A DNA stretch of 64,000 bases from assembly GCF_000715075.1 (NCBI RefSeq), contig NC_134100.1, forward strand, positions 25,722,609 to 25,786,608, read 5' to 3'. Position 1 is the first letter of the stretch. Every line of letters starts with the position of its first letter. A program made the translations under genes and the position numbers. Source of the DNA: Nicotiana tabacum. Its lineage: Eukaryota; Streptophyta; Magnoliopsida; Solanales; Solanaceae. Positions 10,581 through 22,777 of this stretch are shown here, one piece after another. Below the pieces are notes generated by a model that was not told where the DNA came from, did not search any database, and saw only the letters and a list, made by a program, of their open reading frames with translations.

Positions 10581-13233
10581 TGTAACAATCCGACCGGTTG
10601 TTTTACTTTCTAGAACTCTTTTCCCCTATTTAAGAATGTCCGTATTGCTTTAACTGTTTTATGACTGCGGGGTTGGTTCAGGATTTGGAAGAGTTTGGGT
10701 TGAAATTGGAACAATTGGCTCCTTAAGGTTAGCCTAAAAGGCCAAGTTTGACTTCGATCAATATTTTGAGTAAATGACCTCAGAATCGGGATTTGACGGT
10801 TCCAATAGGTTTGTATGATGATTTCAAACTTGTGCATATGTCTGGATCGGGTTTTAGATGACCCGGTAGCGTTTCGGCCCCTAATAGTGGAGGTTGATTC
10901 CTTAAGGATTTTGAAGTTCTTAAGTATTGGTTTGGAGCGGGTTTTTATGTTATCGAGGTCCGAACGGAGTTTCGAGATCGGGAATAGTTCTGTATTTCCA
11001 TTTAAGACTTGCACGCAAAATTTGGTGTCAATCCGAGTAGTATACGTGTGTTTCGTCGCATCTGAAGTAAATTGAAGAACTTAAAGTTCATAAGTTTGAT
11101 TCAATTTATTTTAGGGAGTGATTCTTAGATTTAGCGTTGTTACGGGCATTTCGAGGGTTCGAGCGAGTCTGTTTTATGATTTTAAGCTTTTCGGTATGTT
11201 CGGACGAGGCTCAAGTGAAGTTGAAATATTTCGGAAGGAGTTGAAGCTCCAGGCATCTGTCATAACTGCACCTGTGGTTGGTTAGCCGCAGGTGCGAGAC
11301 TGTAGATGCAGCCAAAGGGAAGGAGCCCAAGAACCACAGATACGGCTCCTTTTCCGCAGGAGCGGCCCCCAGACCGCAGAAGCGGTCCCAGCCAGCCCCA
11401 GCCCATTTTCGCAGATGCGGGCTACCCCTCGCAGAAGCGAGACCGCAGATACAGTCCCCTAACCACAACTGCGGAAATTGCTGAAGGCAGTGCCTTCATT
11501 TAATACGGAAATGTGTCATTTTTGACACATTTCCTTCATTGTTTGGGTGATTTGGAAGCTTCCAAAGAAGGGATTTACACCTAATCTTGAGAGGTAAGTT
11601 ATTCCTACTTATTGTGAGTTTAATACTTGGGTTTTGGGTAGATTAATACATGAAGATTAGTGAAAAATCATGGGATTAGAGTAAAACTTAGGGTTTTGAT
11701 AAAAATAAGATTTAACCAAGAAATTTGTTATGAAATGAAGTAAAAATCATATATTCTCGATCCTTAGGCTATGGATAACAGCTTTCTTTAAAAATTTCCG
11801 AAATCCGGGCACGTGGGCTCGGGGACGAATTTTAGAAATCTTGTAAATTGGATTCGGGGAATCACTCTAATGGTTGGGATATGAACGTTTAAGCCTATAT
11901 TGATTAGTTTCTATACTATTTGGATAGTTTTGGAGTGTTTGGCACCAAATTATAGGTTTGAACTTAAACTTGGACCGGAAAGTAGGTCGTGAAGCGAGGT
12001 AAGTCTCTTTTCTAACCTTGTAAGAGGGAAATCTCCCCATAGGTAAACTAAATTAATATGTGATGTGATTGTGGGGAGGCCACATACGCACGAAGTGACG
12101 ATAATCCGTACGTGGATACTATTCCTGTTATGTCCGGGTAGTTCTAGGGTTACACCATGCTTTGTGGGTATTGTTATATGATTATAAATTGTTGAACTAC
12201 ACTGATTGAAATCTCGTTGAGGATGTTATAATTTCAAGGATTTCAAGTAAATAAATGTTTTGAAAAGAATTAAAGAAAGCATTTAAGTTGTGTCTATATT
12301 TAATCGCATCGCAAGTATATTCTGCGCGCGGGGTGATTATTCCACTACTCTCATGGGAGCGGACCGTTCGCCTCGACAGGTTGGTAATTGTATATATCTA
12401 TGGTTTGGGCCGTTCGACCCTTGACAGTGCACAATTTACTTTTATGTTGGATCGGGCCGATCGTCCTTGGTGGTGATTGTGTGTGATAATGGAACCGGGG
12501 CCTCTTATAATTCTTATGATTATTGTTTAGAATGTCACTTGTCTTAAAGGAAGGAAATGCCTAGATTTACCAATTGATGAGAAGATTTTTTTTGTACTAT
12601 CTCTTATTTGAACTTGCTTCTATCCATGTTCATTGTGAATTGAAATATTGAACTTCATATTATCATTTTATTGACCCTAGTAAGTGTCAAGTCGACCCAT
12701 CGTCACTACTTCTTCGAGGTTAGACTAGATACTTACTAGGCACATATTATTTATGTATTCATACTATGCTTCTACACTTAATTGTACATGATCTGAGGCA
12801 GGTTCATCTGACTACCCTACTGGTGCGCATTGTTGATACTTGACCGAGATTCCATGGTGAGCTGCTCCTTTCCGATGCAGTTCACCAGCCTGATGGAGTT
12901 CTCTCTTTTGTTTTAACTGTCTATTCTATTTCAGGCAGTAGGATAGATGTATTCTTTTGTATATTATGCTCATATACTTGTGACACCAGGTCTTGTCACA
13001 CACACTAGTGGACTATTCTTTTTAGCATGTAATCACTTAATTATGACATCATTTAGTCTCTTCAGTTTTGAATTGCCTAAATATTTACCATTATTGAAAG
13101 TTTAGTTTTTGACAAGTATATGTTGGAAATGTTTTGGTAAAATAAATGGAACCCACCAGTTTGGTTAAGTTTGGCTTGCCTAACCTTGACGTTGGGCGCC
13201 ATCGCAACCTAGATTGGAAATTGGGTCGTGACA
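10581..13233 (+). repeat. 5' LTR of the chromovirus
   Basis: 2653 bp, collinear with 18508-21242. It includes a GC-rich section (11270-11480) of alternating GCAGAAGCG/GCAGATGCGG-like words that produces spurious ORFs on both strands. Ends TGGGTCGTGACA. Confidence 0.93.
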
Positions 13234-13237
13234 ACTT

Positions 13238-13248
13238 GGTATCAGAGT
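13238..13248 (+). other. Primer-binding site (tRNA-Met type)
   Basis: TGGTATCAGAG begins 4 bases after the LTR end, matching the complement of the initiator tRNA-Met 3' end used by most plant chromoviruses. Confidence 0.9.
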
Positions 13249-13426
13249 ACTAGGTTCATGTAGGTCTCACAAGTTATGGGTAAACCTGGTAGAGTCTTGC
13301 GGATCGGTACGGAGATGTCTGTACTTATCTTCGAGAGGCTATAGGGTGTTAGGAAACTACTCTTTATTCATCTTCAATCGTGCAGTTGATGGTATACTAA
13401 ATTTCCCTTCTTCTATTCTCTCACAT

Positions 13427-14880
13427 ATGGTGAGGACGCGCACAGCAGATGTTCCAGACCCGGGAGGAGCTGCTCCCCCCATTGCTAGAGGCCAAGGCAG
13501 AGGCCGGGGGAGGGAACCGGCCCGAGATAGGGGACGAGGGCATCCCAGAGCTTCCCCAGTTGCACCACAGACAGATCCAACAAGGGATCCCATTATTGAG
13601 GAGCAGGGCGAGGTGCCCACAGTAGAACCTGCTCCGACGGATTTTATGACGGCACCAGGCTTCCAGGAGGTCATGGGTCGTATGCTGCGGTTCATGGACT
13701 CTATGACCTAGGCTAGTTTATTTCCAGCGGACCCAACCACATCTCAGGCAGGAGGGGGAGCACAAACCCCTACTGCTCAGGCTCCTGGGCATGCAGCTGC
13801 CGTATATCAGACTTCGGGTACTCTATCCATGAGTGGTGTTCAGCCAGTTGCAGCAGCGGCACCTGAGCCTAGACCAGTTGCAGACGGCGATCCGCAGAAG
13901 TTATTGGATAGATGGACTAGGCTATACTCTCCAATCTTCGGAGGCGAGCGTCATGAGGATGTCCAGGATTTTATTGACAGATGCAGGGACAGACTGCATA
14001 ACATGAGGATATTGGAGGCCCATGGAGTAGATTTCACCGCCTTCTAGTTAGAGGGAAGGGCCCGTAGATAGTGACAGTCTTACCTTCTCGATAGACCAAC
14101 AGGTTCTCCTCCTATGACTTGGGGTCAGCTTACACAGCTTCTTTTGGACAGATATATTCCACCCTCCTAGAGGGAAGAGTTATGGTGCTAGTTTGAGCAG
14201 CTCGAGCAGGGTTAGATGTCTGTGACTGACTATGAGGCGAGGTTCTCTGAGTTGTCTTGCCATGCACTCATGATACTTCCCACGGATGTAGAGAGAGTGT
14301 GGAGATTTGTTACGGGGTTACACCCCAGTATTCGAGCTATCATGTCCGGAGAGGTGGAGATGGGTACTGAGTATCAACTAGTGGTAGAGATTGCTCGTAG
14401 GATTGAGGGTTATCGCCAGAGGGGTAGAGAGTAGATTCAGCAGCACAAGGGGCGCGGTTTTCTGGAGAGTTCAGAGGTGCCCCAGCTAGGGGTAGAGGTG
14501 ACTTCGGGAGAGGTCATCCTAGCAGGCCCTTGCATTCAGCACCACCACCACCTCCTCGAAGTGCTCCAATGAGGCCTTATTTCAGTGCGATGCCGGAGAG
14601 TTCTTACCATCCACAAGCTATTCAGGGTTCCTTCGACGAGTATTCTGGTCATCCGGGTTCTTCCAGTGCTTACTTCAGTGCCATGCCAAAGAGTTCATAT
14701 TGCCCACCAGCCATTTAGGTTTCCTCTAGTGGGTATTCAGGTCATCAAGCTCAGACTTCAGGACAACAGTCTATGGCACTACGGGGTTGTTATGAGTGTG
14801 GGGATCTAGGTCACATGAAGAGATTTTGTCCCAGACTTCGGGGAAAGGCAGTACAGCAGGGTTATCTCCCATGATTGTAG
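13427..14880 (+). pseudogene. Chromovirus gag (broken)
   Basis: Starts at ATG 13427 (MVRTRTADVPDPGG). Segments in one frame at 13427-13711, 13829-14047 and 14216-14434 hold the gag core (DRWTRLYSPIFGGERHEDVQ and EARFSELSCHALMILP). Stops between them are mostly TAG where a Gln is expected. The frame changes near 14455 by an apparent one-base loss. After it, a proline-rich stretch leads to a canonical CX2CX4HX4C zinc knuckle at 14788-14829 (CYECGDLGHMKRFC). Gag would package element RNA; this copy cannot. Confidence 0.88.
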
Positions 14881-15044
14881 CAGCAGTTGCTCAGCCTCCC
14901 AGAGGCGGGGGACAGACTGGTAGGGGCCATCCTAGAGGTAGAGGCCAGATAGGGAGAGGTTAGCCAGCTACTGCTTAGTCAGGTGGAGGCCAGCCAGCCG
15001 GCGCTCCAGCCAGATTCTATGCCATTCCGGCCAGACCAGATGTA

Positions 15045-18000
15045 TTGGCCTCAGATGCCGTCATCACAGGTATTATTTCTGTCTGCAATAGGGATGATTC
15101 AGTGCTATTTTATCCAGGGTCTACCTATTCTTATATGTCACCTCTGTTTGCTCATTTCCTGGATATTCCTCGTGAGCCTTTGGGTACTTCTGTCTATGTG
15201 TCCAATCCTGTGGGCAATTTTATGGTTGTGGATCAGATCTACCGGTCCTGTATGGTTACCTTCTATAGTTACGAGACTAGAGTGTACCTTCTTCTACTTG
15301 ACATGATAAACTTTGAGGTCATACTGGGCATGGATTGGTTATCTCCATATCACGCCATTCTTGATTATCATGCCAAGACTGTTACTTTAGTGATGCCAGA
15401 GTTACCGAGATTGGAGTGGAAGGGTTCCTTCGTTAGTTAATCCAGTTGGGTTATCTCTTTTCTGAAGGCTCGATAGAGGGTCAAGAAAGGTTGTTTGGCG
15501 TATCTAGCATATGTTCGGGACAACAGCGCAAAGTCTCTGACGATTGATTCAGTAGCCGTAGTTTGGAAGTTCGCCGATGTGTTTCCATATGACATCCCAG
15601 GCATGCCACCAAATCGTGACATTGATTTCTGCATTAATTTGGCTCCAGGTACCCAGCCTATATCTATTCCACCATATTGTATGGCCCCAAATGAGTTGAA
15701 AGAGCAGCTTGAGGAGTTGTTAGCAAAGCGATTTGTGAGACCAAGTGTATCACCTTGGGGTGCACCAATGTTATTTTTGAAAAAAGAAGGATGGGACTAT
15801 GAGGATATGCATTGATTACAGCTAGTTGAACAAAGTCATTATCAAGAACAAGTACCTGTTGCCCCGTATCGTTGATTTATTTGACCAGTTGCAGGGTTCT
15901 AGGGTGTTTTCTAAGATCGACTTGAGATCAGGGTATCATCAGCTGAAGATTCGGGACTCAGATGTCCCGAAGACTGCCTTCCATACTAGATATGGCCATT
16001 ATGAGTTCTTGATGATATCTTTTGGCTTGACTAATGCCCCAACGACGTTTATGGACTTGATGACCAAAGTGTTCAGGCCTTATATTGATTTTTTTGTTAT
16101 TTCCTTCAATGACGACATCTTGATCTACTCATGTGGCCTGAGGGAGCACGAGCAGCATTTGAGAGTAGTGCTTCAGACACTGCGAGAGCAGAAGCTATAT
16201 GCCAAGTTCTCCACGTGTGAGTTTTGGCTAGAGTCAGTGGTATTCTTGGGGCATGTTGTATTGGGAGAGGGTATTAAAGTGGATCCTAAAAAGATTAAGC
16301 TAGTTCGAAGTTGGCCACGTCCTACTTCAGTGACCGAGATCAGGAGTTTCCTAGGATTAGCAGGTTATTACCGTCTATTCGTGCAGGTATTTTCATCTAT
16401 TGCACCACCTCTGACTAGATTGACCCAGAAGGGTGCTCCTTTCTATTGGTACGATGATTGTGAGGCGAGATTTTAGAAGCTCAATACAGCTTTGACTACA
16501 GTACCAGTCCTAGTGTTACCTTCTGGCTCGGGGATGTATATTGTGTATTGCGACGCTTCATGCATTGGCTTGGGTTGCGTATTGATGTAGGAGGGGCGAG
16601 TTATTGCATATGCTTCGCGTCAGCTGAAGATTCATGAGAAGAATTATCCTGTGCACAATTTAGAGTTGGCCGCGACTAATCATGCTCTTAAGATATGGAG
16701 TCATTATCTGTATGGGGTGTCATGTGAGGTTTATACGGATCATCGCAGCTTACAGCATTTGTTCAAGCAGAGGGATCTCAATTTGAGGAAGCGCAGATGG
16801 CTTGAGTTACTGAAGGATTATGACATCACCACTCTTTATCATCCGGGCAAGGCAAATGTGGTCGCGGATGCCTTAAGCAGGAAAGCAAAGAGTATGGGTA
16901 GCTTGGCATTCATTCCAGCAGGGGAGAGGCCACTAGCTTTGGACATTCATTCCTTAGCTAACAGATTTGTGAGGTTGGATATTTCAGAGCCCAGTCGAGT
17001 CCTTGCGTGTGTTGTTGCTTAGTCTTCATTTTTGGGGTAGATGAAGGACCGGTAGTTCGATGATCCACATTTGGCAGTCCTCAGAGAGACGGTGCTACAG
17101 GGTAGTGCCAAGGAGGTTTCCATTGGCGAGGATGGTGTTTTGCGACTCCAGGGTCGCCTATGTGTTCCTAATGTTGATGGCCTGAGGGAGAGGATTCTAG
17201 AAGAGGCACACAATTCACGGTATTCCATTCATCAGTGTGCTACGAAGATGTATCATGACTTGATGCAGCATTATTGGTGGTGAAGGATGAAGAAAGACAT
17301 AGTGGAGTATATGGCTAGGTATTTGAATTGCCAGCAGGTTAAGTATGAACACCAGAGGCCAAGAGGCCTACTTTAGCAGATGCTTATACCTGAGTAGAAG
17401 TAGGAGCGCATTACTATGAACTTCGTAGTTGGGTTTCCCCAGACCTTGCGGGAGTTTGATGCACTGTGGGTCATTGTTGACAGGTTGACCAAGTTGGCAC
17501 ACTTTATTCCAGCTGTGAGAACTTATACTTCAGAGAGGTTCGCTCAGATTTACATTCGGGAGATAGTCCGGTTGCACGGTGTGCCTATTTCCATTATATC
17601 AGATAGAGGCCCTCAGTTCACTTCCCATTTCTGGAGAGCCGTCCAGAGTGAGTTGGGGACCCATGTGGAGCTTAGCACAACATTCCATCCTTAGACCGAC
17701 GGACAGTCGGAGTGGACATTTTAGATTTCGGAGAACATGCTTAAAGCCTGTGTGATTGGCTTTGGAGGGCAGTGGGATCAGTTCTTGCCTTTGGCTGAGT
17801 TTGCTTACAACAACTATCAGTCCAGCATCGAGATGGCTCCCTTCGAGGCTTTATATGGTCGGTGGTGTTGTTCTCCTATCGGGTGGTTTGAGCCTGGTGA
17901 GGCTAAGTTGTATGATACAGACTTGGTGAAAGATGCCTTGGAAAAGGTGAAGTTGATTCAGGAGAGGCTTTGCACAGCTCAGTCCAGATAGAAAAGTTAC

Positions 18001-18512
18001 GCGGATCAGAAGGTGCGCGATGTACCATTCATGGTTTGCGAGAAGGTTCTCTTGAAAGTCTCGCCAATGAAGGGTATTATCAGATTCGGGAAGAAGGGAA
18101 AGTTAAGCCCAAGGTTTATTGGCCCATTTGAGGTGTTGAGGTGAGTTGGGGAGGTTGCTTACGAGCTTGCTTTACCCCCAGCTTATCGGGAGTTCATCTT
18201 GTTTTCCATGTGTCGATGCTACAGAAGTATCATGCCGACTTGTCCCATGTGTTAGACTTCAGTACTATTCATCTAGATGAGAGTTTGGGTTATGAGGAGG
18301 AGCCAGTTGCCATTGTTGATAGAAAGGATTGCCAGTTGAGATCCAAGAGGATTTCTATGTTGAAGGTCTAGTGGAGGGGCCAACCAGTCGAGGGGGTGAC
18401 CTCGGAGTCTGAGGAGGACATGCGGAGTAGATATCCATGCTTATTCGGCACTTCAGGTATGAATCTAAACCCGTTCGAGGACGGACGTTTGTTTAAGAGG
18501 TGGAGAATGTAA
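15045..18512 (+). pseudogene. Chromovirus pol: PR-RT-RNH-IN-chromodomain (broken)
   Basis: Protease lies near 15100 (YPGSTYSYMS), where the catalytic Asp is replaced by Tyr. A frame change occurs near 15785. RT spans about 15826-16480, with [12 protein letters not shown] and the catalytic block FNDDILIYS (xDD kept). RNase [21 protein letters not shown] and [15 protein letters not shown] to about 16890. Integrase: the HHCC region near 17200-17330, then the DDE core (VIVDRLTKLAHFIP; ISDRGPQFTSHFW). After a frame change near 18180 comes the tail EEPVAIVDRK and WRGQPVEG...SEEDMRSRYP, a chromodomain-like end. About 20 in-frame stops; the frame closes at the start of the 3' LTR. Dead copy. Confidence 0.9.
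18495..18507 (+). other. Polypurine tract of the chromovirus
   Basis: AAGAGGTGGAGAA abuts the 3' LTR start TGTAATG; plus-strand primer position. Confidence 0.85.
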
Positions 18513-21242
18513 TGACCCGATAGGTTGTTTTGCTTTCTAGAACCCTGTTCCCCTATTTAAGACTGCCCGTACTTGCTTTAACTGATTTATGACTTGCGGG
18601 GATGGTTGGTTCGGGATTTGGAAGAGTTTGGGTTGAAATCGGACAATTGGTTCCTTAAGGTTAGCCTAAAAGGCCAATTTTGACTTCGGTCAACATTTTG
18701 AGTAAACGACCTCGGAATCAAGATTTGGTGGCTCCAATAGGTTTGTATGATGATTTCGGACTTGAGCGTATGTCCGGATCGGGTTTTGGATGACCCGGGA
18801 GCGTTTCGGTGCCTAATAATAGAGGTTGATTCCTTAAGGATTCTGAAGTTCTTAATTATTGGTTTGGAGTGGATTTTTATGTTATCGATGTTTGAACAGA
18901 GTTCCAAGATCGGGAATAGTTTCATATTTCCATTTAAGACTTGCACTTAAAATTTGGTGTCAATCCGAATAGTATACGTGTGTTTCGTCATACCAAAAGT
19001 AAATTGAAGAACTTGAAGTTCATAACATTGATTCAATTGGTTTTAGGGAGTAATTCTTAGATTTAGCGTTATTGTGGGCATTCCGAGGGTTCGAGCGAGT
19101 CCATTTTATGATTTCAAACTTGTTGGTATGTTCGCGCGGGGCCCAGGGGCCCGACCCCGAGCATCAATCAGACGAGGCTCGAGTGAAGTTGGAAAATTTT
19201 TGAAGGAGCTGAAGCTCCAGGCATCTGTCATAACCGCACTTGCGGTTGGTAAGCCACAGGTGCGAGACTGCAGGTGCAGTCGAGCTCTCGCAGGTGCGGC
19301 CAAGGGGAAGGAGCCCAGGAATAGCAGATGCAACACCTTTTTCGCAGAAGCGGAACCGCAGGGGCGGCCCTAAGACTGCAAAAGCAGTCCCAGCCAGCCC
19401 CAGCCCATTTTTGCAGATGCGGGCTACCCCTTGCAAAAGCGAGACCGCAGATGTGGTCCCTTAACTGCAGGTGTAGAAATCGCTGAAAGGTAGTGCCTTC
19501 ATTTAATACGGGAATGTATCATTTTTGACACATTTCTTTCATTGTTTAGGCGATTTGGGAGCTTCCAAACAGGGTATTTCCACCTAGCATTGAGAGGTAA
19601 GTTATTCCTACGTATTGTGAGTTTAATACTTGGGTTTTTGGTAGATTAACACATGAATATTAGTGAAAAATTATGGGATTAGAGTAAAACCTAGGGTTTT
19701 GATAAAAACAAGATTTCACCACGAAATTTGTTATGAAATAGAGTAAAAATCATATGTTTTCGATCCTTAGGCTATGGGTAACAACTTTCTTAAAAATTTC
19801 CGAAATCCGGGCACGTGGGCCCAGGGACGAATTTTAGGAATCTTGTAAATTGGATTGGGAATCACTCTAATGGTTGAGATATAAACTTTTAAGCCTATAT
19901 TGATTAGTTTCTATGCTATTTGGATAGTTTTGGAGTGTTTGGCACCAAATTGAGGGTTTGGACATAAACTTGGACCGGAAAGTAGGTCGTGAAGCGAGGT
20001 AAGTCTCTTTTCTATCCTTGTAAGAGGGAATCTCCCCATAGGTAAACTAAATTAATATGTGATGTGATTGTGGGGAGGCCACATACGCACGAAGTGACAA
20101 GAGTCCGTACGTGGCTACTATTCATGTTATGTCTGGGTAGTTCTAGGCTTATACCATGCTTTGTGGGTATTGTTATATGATTATAATTTGTTGAATTGCA
20201 TTGATTGAAATCTCGTTGAGGATGTTATAATTTCAAGGATTTCAAGTAAATAAATGTTTTGAAAAGAATTAAAGAAAGCATTTAAGTTGTATCTATATTT
20301 AATCGCGTCACAAGTATATTCCGGGCGCGGGGTGATTATTCCACTACTCTCATGGGAGTGGGCCGTTCGCCTCGGCAGGTTGGTAAGTGTATACATCTAT
20401 GGTTCGGGTCGTTCGACCCTCGGCAGTGCATAGTTTACTTTTATGTTGGATCGGGCCGAACGTCCTCGGTGGTGATTGTGTGTGATAATGGAACCAGAAC
20501 CTCTTATAATTCCTATGATTTATTGTTTGGAATGTCACTTGTCTTAAAGGAAGGAAATGCCTATATTTACTAGTGTGATGAGAAGATTTTTTTTGTACTA
20601 TCTCTTATTTGAACTTGCTTCTATCCATGTACATTGTGTATTGAAATATTGAACTTTATCTTATCACTTTATTGACCCTAGTAAGTGTCAAGTCGGCCCC
20701 CTCGTCATTACTTCTTCGAGGTTAGACTAGATACTTACTGGGTACATATTGTTTATGTGCTCATACTATGCTTATGTACTTAATTGTACAGGATCTGAGG
20801 CAGGTGAATCTAACTACCCTACTGGTGCGCAATGTTGATACTTGGCTGAGATTCCACGGTGAGCTACTCCTTTCCGATGTCGTTCAGCAGTCTGATGGAG
20901 TCTCTCTTTTGTTTTGACTGTCTATTCTATTTTAGATATTAGGATAGATGTATTCTTTTGTATATTCTACTAGATGCCCATATACTTGTGACACTAGGTC
21001 ATGGCACACACACTAGTAGACTATTCTTTTTGGCAAGTAATCACTTAATTATGACATCATTTAGTCTCATCAATTTTAAATTGCCTAACTATTTACCATT
21101 ATTGAAAGTTTAGTTTTTAACTAAGTATATGTTGTAAATGTTTTGGTAAAATAAATGGAACCCACCAGTTTGGTTAAGTTTGGCTTGACTAACCTCGACG
21201 TTAGGCGCCATCGCGACCTAGATTAGAAATTGGATCGTGACA
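18508..21242 (+). repeat. 3' LTR of the chromovirus
   Basis: 2735 bp, collinear with the 5' LTR over its whole length, with scattered substitutions and small indels (for example extra sequence near 19135-19170). Ends GATCGTGACA, followed by ACCAC. Confidence 0.93.
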
Positions 21243-21296
21243 ACCACATAATCTTGAAATAGAAGATCATTAAATAAGCAATTTGTGCTGATAATG

Positions 21297-21647
21297 TGTT
21301 AAGAAACTAAGCTCAAAGCAATAACATAAAACAAGAAAATAGATAAGAGATATAGAGAGAAAGAGAGAAGAGATTCTTATTTCTTCCATGTATTCAAGTG
21401 TCTACAATGTGGTGCTAAAACATTCTATTTATAGGATTACATAGAGGTATACAAAATAATGCCATAAATATGGCATTAAATATTTGAGATCATGGAGAAA
21501 GATCATGGGGGAGGTTATGGGAACATGAGAGTTACAACCATAAGTATTGGAGTAGTGGGAGTTATGGAGATAATGGAGAAGAGTAGTGGGAGTAACTTCT
21601 TTAGGAGTTATAGATATCCACTAATATAATTATAATATTTCACAATA
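21297..21647 (-). repeat. 5' LTR of the Copia element
   Basis: 351 bp, differing from its partner at only a couple of dozen positions by eye. The terminal CA has become TA (21646-21647), followed by GCTTT. Confidence 0.92.
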
Positions 21648-21766
21648 GCTTTATGTTAGTTAATCAATTATTTCTTTCTTATAACCTATCATTTGTCTAT
21701 AATAATGTTTGCCATTTTGATCTTAAGGTTATTGTAAGAAAATGTTTACATTAGCATTTTGGTGGT

Positions 21767-22402
21767 TGTTACCCTAAAAACTGGATAACAATTAAACTTA
21801 TAATGTAGTTTTAAAGACACGTGATTTCACCTAATACCAATTGATAAATGTAAAGATCAGTAATAGAAATTGACAATAAGATAAACTAAACCAGTGTTAC
21901 AACGTAATTCAACCCTCGAGCTTGGATACTCTCGAACTGGTTGGTGCAAGAACAGTAAAAAATATGACAAGCTGATGAACAAGAGAGTATAAGCTAAAGA
22001 GAAAGTGTTGTATTGCTTTGATACACCAATGTAAGGTGTCTATAAAATGATTAGAACCATCTTTATATAGTACAAGAATCCTATCTATGGTACAATTCTA
22101 ATTACGGAAGTAAATCCCATGATTAGCCTAAACAACCGCCCTTGATTTGATCTGTTTTAGGATTTCCGCCATGATCTTCGACCGGTCACTGATATCTCGC
22201 TTTTCTGTTATTGCACTTTTCTCGAAGTCTACCTTATTTGGTCCCGATCACTATTGGCCTCGATCTCAGCAGGCGCCTCATCTCGAACTCGGTACCTTGT
22301 CCTCGTGCTCTAGTCTGATCCACTATGAGGCCGACCTTCGATGCAACTCTCTGGTCTCGATCAAATAGTAAAATCGGGCAGGCCCAATTTTAACCGTATA
22401 TA
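21767..22402 (-). repeat. 3' LTR of the Tat element
   Basis: Starts TGTTACCCTAAAAACTGG on the plus strand and ends at AACCGTATATA. It is collinear with the 5' LTR; the last bases are slightly altered. Confidence 0.88.
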
Positions 22403-22407
22403 GATAG

Positions 22408-22423
22408 TCCCCTCATTTTTTGG
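22408..22423 (-). other. Polypurine tract of the Tat element
   Basis: The minus strand reads AAAAAATGAGGGGACT immediately before the 3' LTR, a good plus-strand primer tract. Confidence 0.8.
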
Positions 22424-22777
22424 AGTGTAATGAGAAGAAACAAATTGAGCCTTCGATTTTGTACCTCGAACTGTCATGATGTCATCTTTGTGATGTAAGC
22501 AACGGAAGTGACTGAAACGTCTCGTCGGTACAGTTCCACAAGTCACTAATGAGAATCAGTTGGTGGTCGGCTACTAGTGCCTTTGAACCATCGCCGTGAA
22601 TCCCTTAAATAGGCCCCCTCTCTCATTGATTCCATCTTTACTTTCACTTTCTTCTAATATCTTAAGCTTTTACATCTCTTAAGCTCTTCCTTTCTTCAAA
22701 ATCTCCAGGGTTTGTTGCTAATCCCCTTTCAAACACCAAGTCATGTCATCTCCTTCTCTCTTTAAACTTGCATAAAA

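Larger units (their letters stand above)
10581..21242 (+). mobile_element. Ty3/Gypsy chromovirus (Tekay/Del-like), complete but decayed
   Basis: A 10662-bp element nested in the Copia element. LTRs are 10581-13233 and 18508-21242 (TGTAA...TGACA). An exact 5-bp target duplication ACCAC lies at 10576-10580 and 21243-21247. Primer site TGGTATCAGAG fits initiator tRNA-Met. The order gag, protease, RT, RNase H, integrase, chromodomain-like tail, with LTRs of about 2.7 kb, fits the Tekay/Del chromovirus clade. All reading frames are broken. Confidence 0.95.
5913..21647 (-). mobile_element. Ty1/Copia retrotransposon, split by a nested Gypsy element
   Basis: LTRs at 5913-6271 and 21297-21647 are nearly identical and in the same orientation. 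The flanks carry an exact 5-bp target duplication GCTTT (5908-5912 and 21648-21652). Removing the nested element (10581-21242 plus its ACCAC duplication) leaves 5068 bp, normal for Copia. Decayed pol lies on the minus strand, so the 5' LTR is the right one. Next to it, at about 21285-21296, the minus strand reads CATTATCAGCAC, a probable primer site, and the nested Gypsy entered only 49 bp inside the LTR. Confidence 0.93.

Noticed and set aside
10610..11075. Minus and plus ORFs near the LTR start
   Set aside because: LTR sequence; the matching region at 18587-18950 shows indels and no conserved frame.
11211..11503. Overlapping GC-rich ORFs on both strands
   Set aside because: They lie in the chromovirus LTR; the GC-rich repeat keeps frames open and the other LTR does not preserve them.
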